Part shown: one piece after another, positions 7,778 through 16,665 of the stretch
Numbering within the stretch: position 1 is the first letter of the stretch
Layout: each line of letters opens with the position of its first letter
From: Plantibacter auratus
GTDB lineage: Bacteria > Actinomycetota > Actinomycetes > Actinomycetales > Microbacteriaceae
DNA length: 64,000 nt
Direction of reading: 5' to 3'
Assembly (NCBI RefSeq): GCF_050587365.1
Contig: NZ_JBOBFV010000001.1
Span: forward strand, 62,001 to 126,000
Notes under the pieces: model-generated
What the model saw: only the letters and a program-made list of their open reading frames with translations
Database searches by the model: none
What the model was told of the DNA's origin: nothing
Made by a program: the position numbers and the translations under genes

Positions 7778-9607
7778 CTAGGAACGCGGCTTGCGGTCGT
7801 ACGAGCCGCCACTCGTGCCACCCTCGTCGTCGCGTCGGCGGGCGGGGCCGCCACGGTCGGGACGGAGCTCGATGAGCTTGCCGCTGATGCGGGTGTTCTC
7901 GAGACGGTCGAAGACGTCGTTGCCGAGGCTCGCGGGGAGTTCGACGATCGAGAAGTCTGGCTTGATCTGGATCGCGCCGAAGTCCTCGCGCTTCAGACCG
8001 CCCTCGTTCGCGAGCGCGCCCACGATCTGACGCGGGTCGACCTTCTGGCGACGGCCCACCGCGATGCGGTACGGAGCCATCGGTCCGCTGGACGGACGGC
8101 TGCGACGCTCGGGACGGTCGCCCTGATCGCCGCGGTCGCCGCGGTCGAAGCGTGAGCCGCGGTCGCCGGAGTCACGACGGTCGCGACCGGCGCGGTCGTT
8201 GCCACGGTTGGTGTTGTCGAACTCCTCGCGGCGGCGGCGCTCGTCCTCGGCCGAGAGGAGCAGCGGCGTCTCGCCCTGGGAGACGACGGCCAGGGCCGCG
8301 GCGACGTCGGCCTCCGGGACGTCGTGGTGGGAGACGTAGTGGCCGATGATCTCGCGGAAGCGCTCGATGCGGTCGGTCTGGCCGAGTGCTTCGGTGATCG
8401 CGTCGTCGAAGCGGGTGAGGCGCGTGGCGTTGACGTCGTCGACGCTCGGCAGCTGCATCTGCGTGAGCGGCTGGCGGGTGGCCCGCTCGATGGCCTTCAG
8501 GAGGTGGCGCTCGCGCGGCGTGACGAAGCTGATCGCGTCACCAGTGCGTCCGGCGCGGCCAGTGCGGCCGATGCGGTGCACGTAGGACTCGGTGTCGACG
8601 GGGATGTCGTAGTTGACGACGTGGCTGATGCGCTCGACGTCGAGACCGCGCGCGGCGACATCGGTCGCGACGAGGATGTCGAGCTTGCCGGCCTTCAGCT
8701 GGTTGACGGTCCGCTCGCGCTGCACCTGGGCGACGTCGCCGTTGATGGCGGCCGCCGAGTAGCCGCGCGCCCGGAGCTTCTCCGCGAGCGTCTCGGTCTC
8801 GTTCTTCGTGCGCGTGAAGATGATCATCGCGCTGAAGTTCTCGGTCTCGAGGATGCGGGTCAGCGCGTCCACCTTCTGCGGGTAGGAGACCGTCAGGTAG
8901 CGCTGCGTGATGCTGGCCGAGGTCGTGGTCTTCGTCTTGACCGTGATCTCTTCCGGGTTGTTCAGGTACTTCGCGGAGATGCGACGGATGGACGACGGCA
9001 TCGTCGCGGAGAACAGCGCGACCTGCTTGTCCTTCGGGGTGTCGGCCAGGATCGTCTCGACGTCCTCGGCGAAGCCCATCTTCAGCATCTCGTCGGCCTC
9101 GTCGAGCACGAGGTACTTGAGCTCCGTGAGGTCGAGGGTGCCCTTCTCGAGGTGGTCCATGATGCGACCCGGCGTGCCGACGACGATGTGGACGCCGCGA
9201 CGGAGGGCCGACAGCTGGACGCCGTAGCCCTGGCCGCCGTAGACGGGCAGGACGTGGACGCCGCGCAGGTGCGTGGCGTACTTCTCGAACGCCTCGCAGA
9301 CCTGGAGGGCGAGCTCACGGGTTGGTGCGAGGACGAGCGCCTGCGGCGTCTTCTGCGTGATGTCGAGGCGGGACAGGATCGGCAGGGCGAACGCCGCGGT
9401 CTTGCCGGTGCCCGTCTGTGCGAGGCCGACGACGTCGCGTCCCTCGAGCAGCAGCGGGATGGTGGCCGCCTGGATGGCGGACGGGGTCTCGTAGCCGACG
9501 TCCTTGAGCACCTTGAGCACCGCGTCGTCGAGGCCGAGGTCGGAGAAGGTCTGCGTAGCGCCGGCGGGTTCCGCCTCGGGCTGCGTCGTGGAATCAGAAG
9601 ACGTCAT
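7778..9607 (-). CDS. deaD: DEAD/DEAH-box RNA helicase with DbpA-type RNA-binding domain
   Basis: ATP-dependent RNA helicase of 609 aa, expected to remodel structured RNA in ribosome assembly, RNA decay and cold adaptation. Motifs in order: Q motif (TFSDLGLDDAVLK... IQAATIP), Walker A AQTGTGKT (63-70), PTRELA, DEAD at 169-172, SAT (LFSATMP), then the second RecA lobe with VATDVAARGLDVE and HRIGRTGRAG. After an Arg/Asp/Gly-rich linker (about 455-510) comes a DbpA RNA-binding fold (about 512-585, YRIAVGRRQKVDPRQIVGAL). AGGAG precedes the ATG. Monocistronic, ending at a strong terminator. Confidence 0.93.
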   Translation of the reverse strand: MTSSDSTTQPEAEPAGATQTFSDLGLDDAVLKVLKDVGYETPSAIQAATIPLLLEGRDVVGLAQTGTGKTAAFALPILSRLDITQKTPQALVLAPTRELALQVCEAFEKYATHLRGVHVLPVYGGQGYGVQLSALRRGVHIVVGTPGRIMDHLEKGTLDLTELKYLVLDEADEMLKMGFAEDVETILADTPKDKQVALFSATMPSSIRRISAKYLNNPEEITVKTKTTTSASITQRYLTVSYPQKVDALTRILETENFSAMIIFTRTKNETETLAEKLRARGYSAAAINGDVAQVQRERTVNQLKAGKLDILVATDVAARGLDVERISHVVNYDIPVDTESYVHRIGRTGRAGRTGDAISFVTPRERHLLKAIERATRQPLTQMQLPSVDDVNATRLTRFDDAITEALGQTDRIERFREIIGHYVSHHDVPEADVAAALAVVSQGETPLLLSAEDERRRREEFDNTNRGNDRAGRDRRDSGDRGSRFDRGDRGDQGDRPERRSRPSSGPMAPYRIAVGRRQKVDPRQIVGALANEGGLKREDFGAIQIKPDFSIVELPASLGNDVFDRLENTRISGKLIELRPDRGGPARRRDDEGGTSGGSYDRKPRS

Positions 9608-9699
9608 ACTCCTAACGGTAGTCGCAACGCAAGCGTTTGCAGGACATGGTCTGGAGCCGACCCGTCCGCGTCGTCGCCCGAGGCGCCCACCTCACCGTC

Positions 9700-10536
9700 C
9701 TAGAGGCTGCCCCAGCGCGCCCGGGCACCGCAGAAGAGTCCGTAGGCGATGAGCCCGACGCCGACCACGAGCAGGATGACGACGCCGAACGGGAGCGCGG
9801 CCAATGCCGAGATGGCGCCGTCCATGCCGGAGGCCTTCTCGGGGTCCTGGGTCGCAGCGGCGACGATGAACAGGATCCCGACCGTGACGAGCGCGACGCC
9901 CTTCGCGATCCACCCGACGACGCCGAGGACGACGACGGCGCGCTTCGTCGTGCCGGTGGGCGGGTGGACGTCCTCGAGGAACTTGCGGGTCGCGCCCTTG
10001 AAGACGAAGAAGCCGCCGATGCCGATGACCACGAGGCCGACGACGATGACGACGAACACCCCACCGGGGGAGGATAGGAGGGTCGCCGTGAGGCCTTGGC
10101 TGGACTGCGAGGAGTCCTGGCTGCCGCCGAGGGCGAAGGTCAGCGCGGTCGATCCGACGGCGAGGTAGGCGATCGCGCGTCCGGCGGTCGAGATCCGCTT
10201 GCTCCACCGCTTGCGGGTGTCGGATTCGCGCACGAGGAAGGCGGAGATCGCCGTCCAGAGACCGAGGGCGAACAATCCGACGGCGACGACCCAGATGATC
10301 ACGATCCCGCCGGGCGTGCCTGCAAGCGTCTTGAGCGCACCCGATTGGTCCGCGTCACCGCCGCCGCCGGATCCACCGCCCGCGCCGGACAGGGCGATGG
10401 AGATCGCGATCCCGCCGATGAGGACGTGGAGCAATCCGTTGACGGCGTGGCCGGTGCGGGCGAGGGTGCGGAGGGTCGTGCTGTTCTGTGCGGTTCCAGC
10501 GGCTTGGTCTGCGGCGGCGCGTGCGTTCTCAGGCAT
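9700..10536 (-). CDS. DUF1206 family membrane protein
   Basis: Integral membrane protein of 278 aa with the three internally repeated two-helix units that define DUF1206: GHAVNGLLHVLIGGIAI, GRAIAYLAVGSTALTFAL and GWIAKGVALVTVGILFI each open a unit. The first loop carries a Gly/Ser run. ATG at 10536 was chosen because the sequence upstream is Arg/Pro-rich and overlaps the promoter of the divergent hydrolase. Function is unknown. Confidence 0.85.
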   Translation of the reverse strand: MPENARAAADQAAGTAQNSTTLRTLARTGHAVNGLLHVLIGGIAISIALSGAGGGSGGGGDADQSGALKTLAGTPGGIVIIWVVAVGLFALGLWTAISAFLVRESDTRKRWSKRISTAGRAIAYLAVGSTALTFALGGSQDSSQSSQGLTATLLSSPGGVFVVIVVGLVVIGIGGFFVFKGATRKFLEDVHPPTGTTKRAVVVLGVVGWIAKGVALVTVGILFIVAAATQDPEKASGMDGAISALAALPFGVVILLVVGVGLIAYGLFCGARARWGSL

Positions 10537-10643
10537 CAGACCACGGTAGCGGCCGGGTTCCGGACCGGAAGGGGGGTTGCGCGCCGCACCGGGGGACCGG
10601 CGTCGTCGATCGAGCACCGATCCGAGCGGTACCTCGTTTCCGA

Positions 10644-11585
10644 ATGACACGCATGCCCGTGAACTCCTCGCGTCCTGCCCCGCCGGACGACCCCTCTGTG
10701 ATCACCGCCGACGCGACCGCGCTCGGCCTGCGACGCGTCACGGTGGACACCGACATCGGACCGGTCACCGTCCGGGCGGGTCGCGAAGCGGGCGGACCGG
10801 CCACGATCCTGCTGCACGGCGCCGCCGGTTCCTGGACCACCTGGTCACCACTCCTCCGAGCCGACGACGAGCGGGGCGCGGTCGTCGACGACGTCATCGC
10901 CGTGGACCTCCCGGGGTGGGGTGATTCGGCTCTTCCCACCGCCGACGCGGTGACGGTCGGAGACCTCTCCGCAGCCGTCGCGACCGTCGCCCGCTCGCTC
11001 GGCTACCGGTCCTGGCGCGTCGTCGGGCACTCGCTCGGCGGGTTCGTCGCGCTCGACCTCGCCGTCCGCGAGCCCGAGGCGACGATCCGGGTCGACCTCG
11101 TCTCGCCGACGGGGATCGGAGTCGTCGAGGCGATCCGCCAGCCGGTCGGTGGCGGCGCCCGGCTCCCGTGGTTCGCGGGCATGCTCCTCGCGATGCGCAT
11201 GCTGCAGGCGCTCGGCGAACACGGACCCGGGCTCGTCCGCGCGCTGAACCGGATCGGCCTGCTCGCACCGCTCATGTCGCCCCTGTTCGGACGACGCCGG
11301 GACCTCGACCGGTCGGTCGTCGATGCGCTCGCAGCCGACGTCCGGCCGGCGTCGTTCCTCCTGGCGGCCCGAGCGGCCGCCGCCTACGACCTGCACGTCT
11401 GGCGCGGCGTGCGGTGTCCTGTCCGCGGCATGATGGGCGACCGCGACGTCTTCATCGGGCCCGACGACACAGCCGTCCTCACCGCCCTCGTCCCGGACCT
11501 CCGGCTGCGCACACTGCCGGCGACCGGGCACTTCGCGGCGGTGGAACACCCGGAGGCCGTCCTGGAGCTCATCACCTCGGAGTGA
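10644..11585 (+). CDS. Alpha/beta-fold hydrolase
   Basis: Soluble alpha/beta hydrolase of about 313 aa. Visible are the oxyanion-hole stretch LLHGAAGSWTTW, the strand DLPGWGDS, the nucleophile elbow GHSLGG, an acid in MMGDRDVF, and a late histidine in ATGHFAAVEHPE. This is a complete Ser-Asp-His set for an esterase, C-C hydrolase or haloperoxidase-like enzyme. No substrate can be assigned. A cap of about 90 residues sits between the nucleophile and the acid. The start is uncertain: ATG at 10644 and 10653 are both in frame and neither has a clear ribosome-binding site. Confidence 0.8.
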   Translation: MTRMPVNSSRPAPPDDPSVITADATALGLRRVTVDTDIGPVTVRAGREAGGPATILLHGAAGSWTTWSPLLRADDERGAVVDDVIAVDLPGWGDSALPTADAVTVGDLSAAVATVARSLGYRSWRVVGHSLGGFVALDLAVREPEATIRVDLVSPTGIGVVEAIRQPVGGGARLPWFAGMLLAMRMLQALGEHGPGLVRALNRIGLLAPLMSPLFGRRRDLDRSVVDALAADVRPASFLLAARAAAAYDLHVWRGVRCPVRGMMGDRDVFIGPDDTAVLTALVPDLRLRTLPATGHFAAVEHPEAVLELITSE

Positions 11586-11709
11586 TCCGCGTGGCCTCAC
11601 GGGTGCAGCGACGTCGGCATCCGCTATCCTGGTCCTCTGCCCGACTTCGTGGTTGGGGTGGTTGATCGTCCGCACCGTGCTGCACTCGCGCCGTGTGCCG
11701 AGCATCGAT

Positions 11710-11729
11710 CTGGGGCTGGAAACCCCCAG
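11710..11729 (+). promoter_or_regulatory. Hairpin in the leader of the DHA2 MFS gene
   Basis: CTGGGG (11710-11715) pairs with CCCCAG (11724-11729), about 20 bases before the GGAGGT ribosome-binding site at 11748 and the TTG start at 11759. Some drug-efflux genes are controlled by leader attenuation, so a regulatory role is possible but unproven. Confidence 0.3.
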
Positions 11730-11758
11730 CACCCCCACCCCTCGCACGGAGGTCCTCC

Positions 11759-13240
11759 TTGTCTGCATCCGCAGCCACCGCATCGCATCCCACCGAAGCA
11801 AAGTCCGGTTCCCCGGCCCGCCGCTGGTGGGTCCTCGTCGTCCTCGCGATGACGCAGCTCATCGTCGTCCTCGACGGCACGATCGTGAACATCGCCCTTC
11901 CAGCAGCCCAGCAGGAGCTCGAGCTGTCCGACACGCAGCGTCAGTGGGTCGTCACGGCCTACGCGCTCGCGTTCGGCGCCCTGCTGCTGCTCGGTGGCCG
12001 CATCGCCGACTACTGGGGTCGGAAGCGCACCTACCTGGTCGGCATGGTCGGCTTCGGCGCCGCGTCGGCCTTCGGCGGGTTCGCCCAGAGCGGGACCGAG
12101 CTCATCGTCGCTCGCGGTCTGCAGGGCGTCTTCGCAGCGCTCATGGCACCTGCCGCACTCGCGCTCCTCACCGTCACCTTCTCCCACGGACGCGACCGCA
12201 ACACGGCCTTCGCCGTCTTCGGCACCGTCGCCGGTGCGGGAGCGGCCGTCGGCCTCATCCTCGGCGGCGTGCTCACCGAGTTCGTCGACTGGCGCTGGTG
12301 CCTCCTCGTCAACGTGCCGTTCGTGATCGTCGGGCTCATCGCCGGCCTCATCCTCGTGACCGAGAGCAAGGCCGAGGGCGACAACCGCTACGACTGGCTC
12401 GGCGCGATCACCGTCATCCTGGGCCTCGGTTCCCTCGTCTACGGCTTCACGCTGGCCGAGGGCGGCTGGGGGAGCGCCGACACCATCGGCTTCCTCGCGC
12501 TCGGTGCGGGACTCCTCTCCCTCTTCGTCTTCATCGAGATGCGTGTCGCGCAGCCCCTGCTCCCGCTGCGCATCGTGGCGGACCGGGTCCGCGGCGGTGC
12601 CTTCCTCATGCAGATGATCGTTGGCAGCGTCATGATCGGGGCCCTGCTCTACCTGACGTTCCACCTGCAGATCGTGCTCGGCTTCCCGCCGCTCGAGGCC
12701 GGCGTCGCGACCCTCCCGATGACCGTCGCGATCATGATCGTCGCCCCGATCGCCACGAAGCTCCTGCCGGCCATCGGCCCGCGCCCGCTGCTCATCATCG
12801 GTCCGCTCATCGCGGCGGCCGCTCTCGTGTACCTCAGCCGCATCACGGCCGACGGCGACTACTTCGTCCAGGTGCTGCCGGCGCTCCTCGTGCTGGGGAT
12901 CGGCATGGCGATGATCTTCGTCCCGATGCAGAACCTCGCGCTGACGGGCGTCGCACCGCACGACGCCGGTGCGGCCTCCGCCACGGCGAACGCCTCCATG
13001 CAGATCGGTGGGTCGATCGGCCTGTCGGTCTTCACCACGGTCTACGCGAGTGTCACCGACCAGGCGACGGTCACCGATCAGGCGTCACAGCTCGTGGCGT
13101 TCACCCAGGGCTACTCGGCGGCGTTCATCGCGGCTGCGGTCGGCCTCGTGATCGCGAGCGTCATCGCCATCGTCTGCATCCGCGGTCGCAAGGAGGACCT
13201 CCTGCCCTCGGGCGACCAGCAGGCCGTCCACCTGGGCTGA
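11759..13240 (+). CDS. MFS transporter, DHA2 (14-TM) drug-efflux family
   Basis: Proton-driven multidrug exporter of 493 aa in the inner membrane. I chose TTG at 11759 because GGAGGT sits just upstream; in-frame sequence further up is Pro-rich and lacks a ribosome-binding site. Family motifs are TQLIVVLDGTIVNIALPAAQ in TM1 (the DHA2 motif D1), LLLLGGRIADYWGRKR (motif A) and the drug-antiporter motif C region GAGAAVGLILGG. About 14 hydrophobic segments are seen. It stands alone between the hydrolase and a convergent reductase-like gene. Confidence 0.9.
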   Translation: MSASAATASHPTEAKSGSPARRWWVLVVLAMTQLIVVLDGTIVNIALPAAQQELELSDTQRQWVVTAYALAFGALLLLGGRIADYWGRKRTYLVGMVGFGAASAFGGFAQSGTELIVARGLQGVFAALMAPAALALLTVTFSHGRDRNTAFAVFGTVAGAGAAVGLILGGVLTEFVDWRWCLLVNVPFVIVGLIAGLILVTESKAEGDNRYDWLGAITVILGLGSLVYGFTLAEGGWGSADTIGFLALGAGLLSLFVFIEMRVAQPLLPLRIVADRVRGGAFLMQMIVGSVMIGALLYLTFHLQIVLGFPPLEAGVATLPMTVAIMIVAPIATKLLPAIGPRPLLIIGPLIAAAALVYLSRITADGDYFVQVLPALLVLGIGMAMIFVPMQNLALTGVAPHDAGAASATANASMQIGGSIGLSVFTTVYASVTDQATVTDQASQLVAFTQGYSAAFIAAAVGLVIASVIAIVCIRGRKEDLLPSGDQQAVHLG

Positions 13241-13261
13241 GTCGGCCGTGCGGCGACCCGC

Positions 13262-13810
13262 CTAGGCGCGGGGAGCGTACGTCGAGAGCACGTTGCCGGA
13301 GCTCGTCCGCACCGAGTGGACGAGCTCCAGGCGTGTCACCGGGTCGCTCGGTTCGAACAGATGACGCCCGGCACCGGCGACGACGGGGTGGATCATGAGG
13401 GTGAGCCGGTCGAGCAGACCGGCGAAGAGGAGCTGCCGCACGACGGAGATGCTCGCCTGCACCGCGATGCGCCCGCCGTCCTGCCGCTTGAGCTCCTCGA
13501 CGAAGGACTCGAGCGTGCCGGGGATGAGCGTCGCGTTCTCCCAGGACAACGGGCCCGCCAGGGTGCGTGATGCGACGTGCTTCCGCACGGGGTTGATGAA
13601 GGAGCCGAACGGGTCGTCGTCGCCGACCGTCGGCCAGAACCCGCTCCACTGCTCGTAGCTCACGCGTCCGAGCAGGACGTCGTCGATCGGCGCGATCGCC
13701 TCGGTCATCATGGCGCCCATGTCGGCGTCGAAGTGGTCGAACTGCCACTGATCGGGCGACTCGACGACGCCGTCGACGGATTGGAAGAGGGAGGCGTGGA
13801 CCTCGCGCAT
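13262..13810 (-). CDS. Dihydrofolate reductase-like (RibD C-terminal domain) family protein
   Basis: Protein of 182 aa in the RibD_C/DHFR-like family: LFQSVDGVVESP at the N-terminus, VLLGRVSYEQWSGFWP and the nucleotide-binding GGRIAVQASISVVRQLL stretch. Family members bind NADPH and probably reduce small substrates, but the family is large and mostly uncharacterised, and this is not canonical folA (it lacks the usual folate-binding Asp/Trp layout). It is divergent from the LigD-type polymerase gene. Confidence 0.85.
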   Translation of the reverse strand: MREVHASLFQSVDGVVESPDQWQFDHFDADMGAMMTEAIAPIDDVLLGRVSYEQWSGFWPTVGDDDPFGSFINPVRKHVASRTLAGPLSWENATLIPGTLESFVEELKRQDGGRIAVQASISVVRQLLFAGLLDRLTLMIHPVVAGAGRHLFEPSDPVTRLELVHSVRTSSGNVLSTYAPRA

Positions 13811-13928
13811 GGTGGCTCCTCGGCAGGGTGGTGACGGCGAGTTCGATGGACAGCTCCCGTTCTACTCCGCTGCGGCGACGAGCACCACCCTCGTGACCAC
13901 GCCGGGCGGGGCGCGTACGGTGTCCGAC

Positions 13929-14954
13929 ATGGCCAGCACCGCGATCGTCCTCACCGTCCCCGGACCGCACGGCGACCGCGAGGTGCGTCTCTCCAGTCCC
14001 GACCGCGTGCTCTGGGAGGAGTCCGGTGTCACGAAGCGGGAGCTCGCGGAATACCTCATCGAGGTCGCGCCGGCCTTCCTCGCCGCCAACGGCGACCGCC
14101 CGGTGTCCCTCCAGCGGTTCCCGGGCGGTGTGGACGGTGAATGGTTCTTCTCGAAGAACCCGCCGAAAGGAGCACCCGAGTACGTTCGGGCGGTCGACGT
14201 CGTGTATCCGAGTGGCCGGCGGCATCCGCAACTCGTCCTCGACGAGGCCGCTGCGGTCGTCTGGGCCGCGCAGATGAACACGGTCGTGTTCCATCCGTGG
14301 CCGTCACGGGCATCGGACACCGACCATCCCGACGAACTGCGGATCGACCTCGACCCGCAGCCGGGGACCGACTTCGCCGACGCCGTGCGCGTTGCGGGCT
14401 CGCTGCGGGAGCTGCTGACGGAGGTCGGACTGACCGGGTTCGTGAAGACCTCCGGCAACCGAGGTGTCCACGTGTTCGCGCCCATCGTGCCGGAGCACGA
14501 GTTCCTCGACGTCAGGCACGCCGTGATCGCGGCGGCTCGGGAACTGGAGCGACGGGATCCCGACCGCGTCACGACCTCGTGGTGGAAGGAGGAGCGCGGT
14601 GAACGCATCTTCGTCGACTACAACCAGGCGAACCGCGACCGGACGATGGCCGGCGCCTACAGCCCCCGTGCGCTGGCCTCGGCGACCGTCTCATGTCCGG
14701 TGACCTGGGACGAACTCCCCGAGATCGACCCGGGCGCCTTCACCGTGCGGACCGTCCCGGAGCGACTCCGGACGACCGGAGACCCGTGGGCCGGCATGCA
14801 CGACACCGCCGGGCGCATCGACGTCCTCCTGCAGTGGTGGGAGCGGGACCTCGAGCAAGGACTGGGGGAGCTCCCGTTCCCTCCCGACTTCCCGAAGATG
14901 CCGGGCGAGCCGCCGCGGGTACAGCCGAGTCGCGCCAGACACTCCGAGGACTGA
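13929..14954 (+). CDS. Stand-alone LigD-type polymerase domain (archaeo-eukaryotic primase family)
   Basis: Protein of 341 aa equal to the LigD polymerase domain without the phosphoesterase or ligase. Catalytic Asp140 and Asp142 are in RIDLDPQPG, with the primase-family motifs TSGNRGVHVFAPI and the VDYNQANRDRTMAGAYSPRA nucleotide-binding region. The N-terminus LSSPDRVLWEESGVTKRELAEYL is typical of LigD polymerases. In mycobacteria such solo polymerases (PolD/Prim-PolC type) fill gaps in repair separately from LigD. Full LigD and Ku are encoded 16 kb away. A GTG nine bases upstream is an alternative start. Confidence 0.88.
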   Translation: MASTAIVLTVPGPHGDREVRLSSPDRVLWEESGVTKRELAEYLIEVAPAFLAANGDRPVSLQRFPGGVDGEWFFSKNPPKGAPEYVRAVDVVYPSGRRHPQLVLDEAAAVVWAAQMNTVVFHPWPSRASDTDHPDELRIDLDPQPGTDFADAVRVAGSLRELLTEVGLTGFVKTSGNRGVHVFAPIVPEHEFLDVRHAVIAAARELERRDPDRVTTSWWKEERGERIFVDYNQANRDRTMAGAYSPRALASATVSCPVTWDELPEIDPGAFTVRTVPERLRTTGDPWAGMHDTAGRIDVLLQWWERDLEQGLGELPFPPDFPKMPGEPPRVQPSRARHSED

Positions 14955-14970
14955 GCCCACCCGGACACAC

Positions 14971-15003
14971 GAACGCCCGGTGATCGTGGATCACCGGGCG
15001 TTC
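14971..15003. terminator. Bidirectional intrinsic terminator
   Basis: A perfect 15-bp stem (14971-14985 with 14989-15003) with a GTG loop lies between the convergent polymerase-domain and HesB-like genes. Confidence 0.8.
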
Positions 15004-15018
15004 TGCTGAATCAGGGCG

Positions 15019-15339
15019 CTATTCGGCCTTGCCGAGGGCGAAGCGGACGCCGCCCTGCTCGTCGATCTGCGCGTCGAGGACCGCGTCGCTCAGGGCGACG
15101 GCTGCGGACTCCTCGAGGAAGACGGTCGCTCCGGCGCTCTCGATGACCTGGTCGGCCTCGTGCGGTGTCGCCGTCATGGTGACTTCGAAGTTGTTGTCCT
15201 CGGAGCTGCTGCTGATGCGCAGTCCGGCGCCGTGCGTGAGCGACGACGCGTCGTCCGGGACGACCAGTCCCGGGGTGAGTGGTGCGTTCTCGGCGAGGGT
15301 CTTGACGACTCGGCCGGCGTTCTCGGTCAGGGTAAGCAT
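15019..15339 (-). CDS. HesB/IscA-like (A-type Fe-S carrier fold) protein lacking cysteines
   Basis: Protein of 106 aa with the overall pattern of the A-type Fe-S carrier fold (LTLTENAGRVVKTLAEN at the start; FLEESAAVALSDAVLDAQ and a final GGVRFAL). ATG at 15339 follows GGAGA. True IscA/HesB proteins bind clusters through three cysteines; this protein has none, so it is unlikely to carry a cluster in the usual way. Actinobacterial proteins of this kind are commonly annotated HesB, but their role is unknown. Monocistronic. Confidence 0.75.
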   Translation of the reverse strand: MLTLTENAGRVVKTLAENAPLTPGLVVPDDASSLTHGAGLRISSSSEDNNFEVTMTATPHEADQVIESAGATVFLEESAAVALSDAVLDAQIDEQGGVRFALGKAE

Positions 15340-15600
15340 GTGTGTTCTCCGTTCCGTTCGCGAATACGAGTTCCCCACCTTGCTCGGGTTCGCGGCAGGA
15401 TGCCACCCTGAGGCCGATCCTCTGCGGGAACTGCCAAGCAACTCTGCAGGGATTCACACCTCCGCGCCGCTCGTAGCACAGCTCGGGTGATCGTCCCTTG
15501 GGGGTTCGTCCGGTGGAGTGGGCTGCTAGCGTCGAACGTGCTGTCCGGCGCGTGCATCCCGCCCCACGGCACCCCCAACACCCCCAGCCCGAGGAGTCCT

Positions 15601-16644
15601 ATGACCACCGTCGCCGCCATCATCAAGCCCACCGCCGACGCGCCTTTCGAGGTCGGCACCATCGAGCGCCGTGCGCCGCGCGCCAACGACGTCGTCATCG
15701 ACGTCCACTACGCCGGCATCTGCCACAGCGACATCCACCAGGCCCGCGAGGAATGGGGCAAGGCCATCTTCCCGATGGTCCCCGGCCATGAGATCGCCGG
15801 CATCGTCACCGAGGTCGGCGACGCGGTCACCAAGCACCAGGTCGGCGACCGCGTCGGCATCGGCTGCTTCGTCGACTCCTGCCGCGAGTGCGAGAACTGC
15901 CTCGCCGGCGAGGAGCAGTTCTGCCTGAAGGGCAACGTCGCCACCTACAACGGCCGTGAGTACGACGGCGAGCCCACGTACGGCGGCTACAGCAAGCAGA
16001 TCGTCGCCGACGAGAACTATGTGCTGAGCATCCCCGAGGGCATCGAGCTCGACGTCGCGGCACCCCTGCTGTGCGCCGGCATCACCACCTACTCGCCGTT
16101 GAAGCACTGGGGCGCCGGTCCCGGCAAGCAGGTCGCCATCGTCGGGATGGGTGGCCTCGGTCACATGGGCGTCAAGATCGCCCACGCCCTCGGCGCAGAG
16201 GTGACCGTGCTCAGCCAGACGACCTCGAAGGAGGAGGACGGCAAGCGCTTCGGGGCCGACCACTACTACGCGACCGGTGAAGAGGGCACCCTGAAGTCGC
16301 TCCGCGGACGCTTCGACCTCATCATCAACACGGTCTCCGCCGACCTCGACATCGACGCCTACCTGTCGACGCTCAAGCTCAACGGCTCGATGGTCTTCGT
16401 CGGACTGCCCGAGAACACGCAGCAGTTCCGGGTGTTCTCGCTCGTCGGTGGCCGCCGCTCGCTCGCCGGCTCGAACATCGGCGGCATCCGCGAGACGCAG
16501 GAGATGCTCGACTTCTGCGCCGAGCACGGCATCGGCTCGCAGATCGAGCTCATCGGTGCCGACGAGGTCGAGGGTGCCTACGACCGCGTGGTCCGCAGCG
16601 ACGTCCGCTACCGCTTCGTCATCGACACGGCGACGATCGGCTGA
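15601..16644 (+). CDS. Zinc-dependent NAD(P) alcohol dehydrogenase (cinnamyl-alcohol dehydrogenase/YahK type)
   Basis: Medium-chain alcohol dehydrogenase of 347 aa. Catalytic zinc ligands are Cys in GICHSDIH and the PGHEIAG His-Glu; the structural zinc site is the four-Cys lobe C-x2-C-x2-C-x7-C (CRECENCLAGEEQFC). The Rossmann motif VGMGGLGHMGVKIA binds the cofactor. The CAD/YahK group usually uses NADPH and reduces a broad range of aldehydes. GAGGAG precedes the ATG. The upstream region (15340-15600) holds no gene I can support. Confidence 0.92.
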   Translation: MTTVAAIIKPTADAPFEVGTIERRAPRANDVVIDVHYAGICHSDIHQAREEWGKAIFPMVPGHEIAGIVTEVGDAVTKHQVGDRVGIGCFVDSCRECENCLAGEEQFCLKGNVATYNGREYDGEPTYGGYSKQIVADENYVLSIPEGIELDVAAPLLCAGITTYSPLKHWGAGPGKQVAIVGMGGLGHMGVKIAHALGAEVTVLSQTTSKEEDGKRFGADHYYATGEEGTLKSLRGRFDLIINTVSADLDIDAYLSTLKLNGSMVFVGLPENTQQFRVFSLVGGRRSLAGSNIGGIRETQEMLDFCAEHGIGSQIELIGADEVEGAYDRVVRSDVRYRFVIDTATIG

Positions 16645-16653
16645 TCGCACCGA

Positions 16654-16659
16654 TACCCT
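16654..16659 (+). promoter_or_regulatory. Candidate -10 box for a leaderless MFS transcript
   Basis: TACCCT ends 6 bases before the ATG at 16666, just after the dehydrogenase stop. The spacing would put the transcript start at or next to the start codon. Confidence 0.4.
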
Positions 16660-16665
16660 GAGAGC

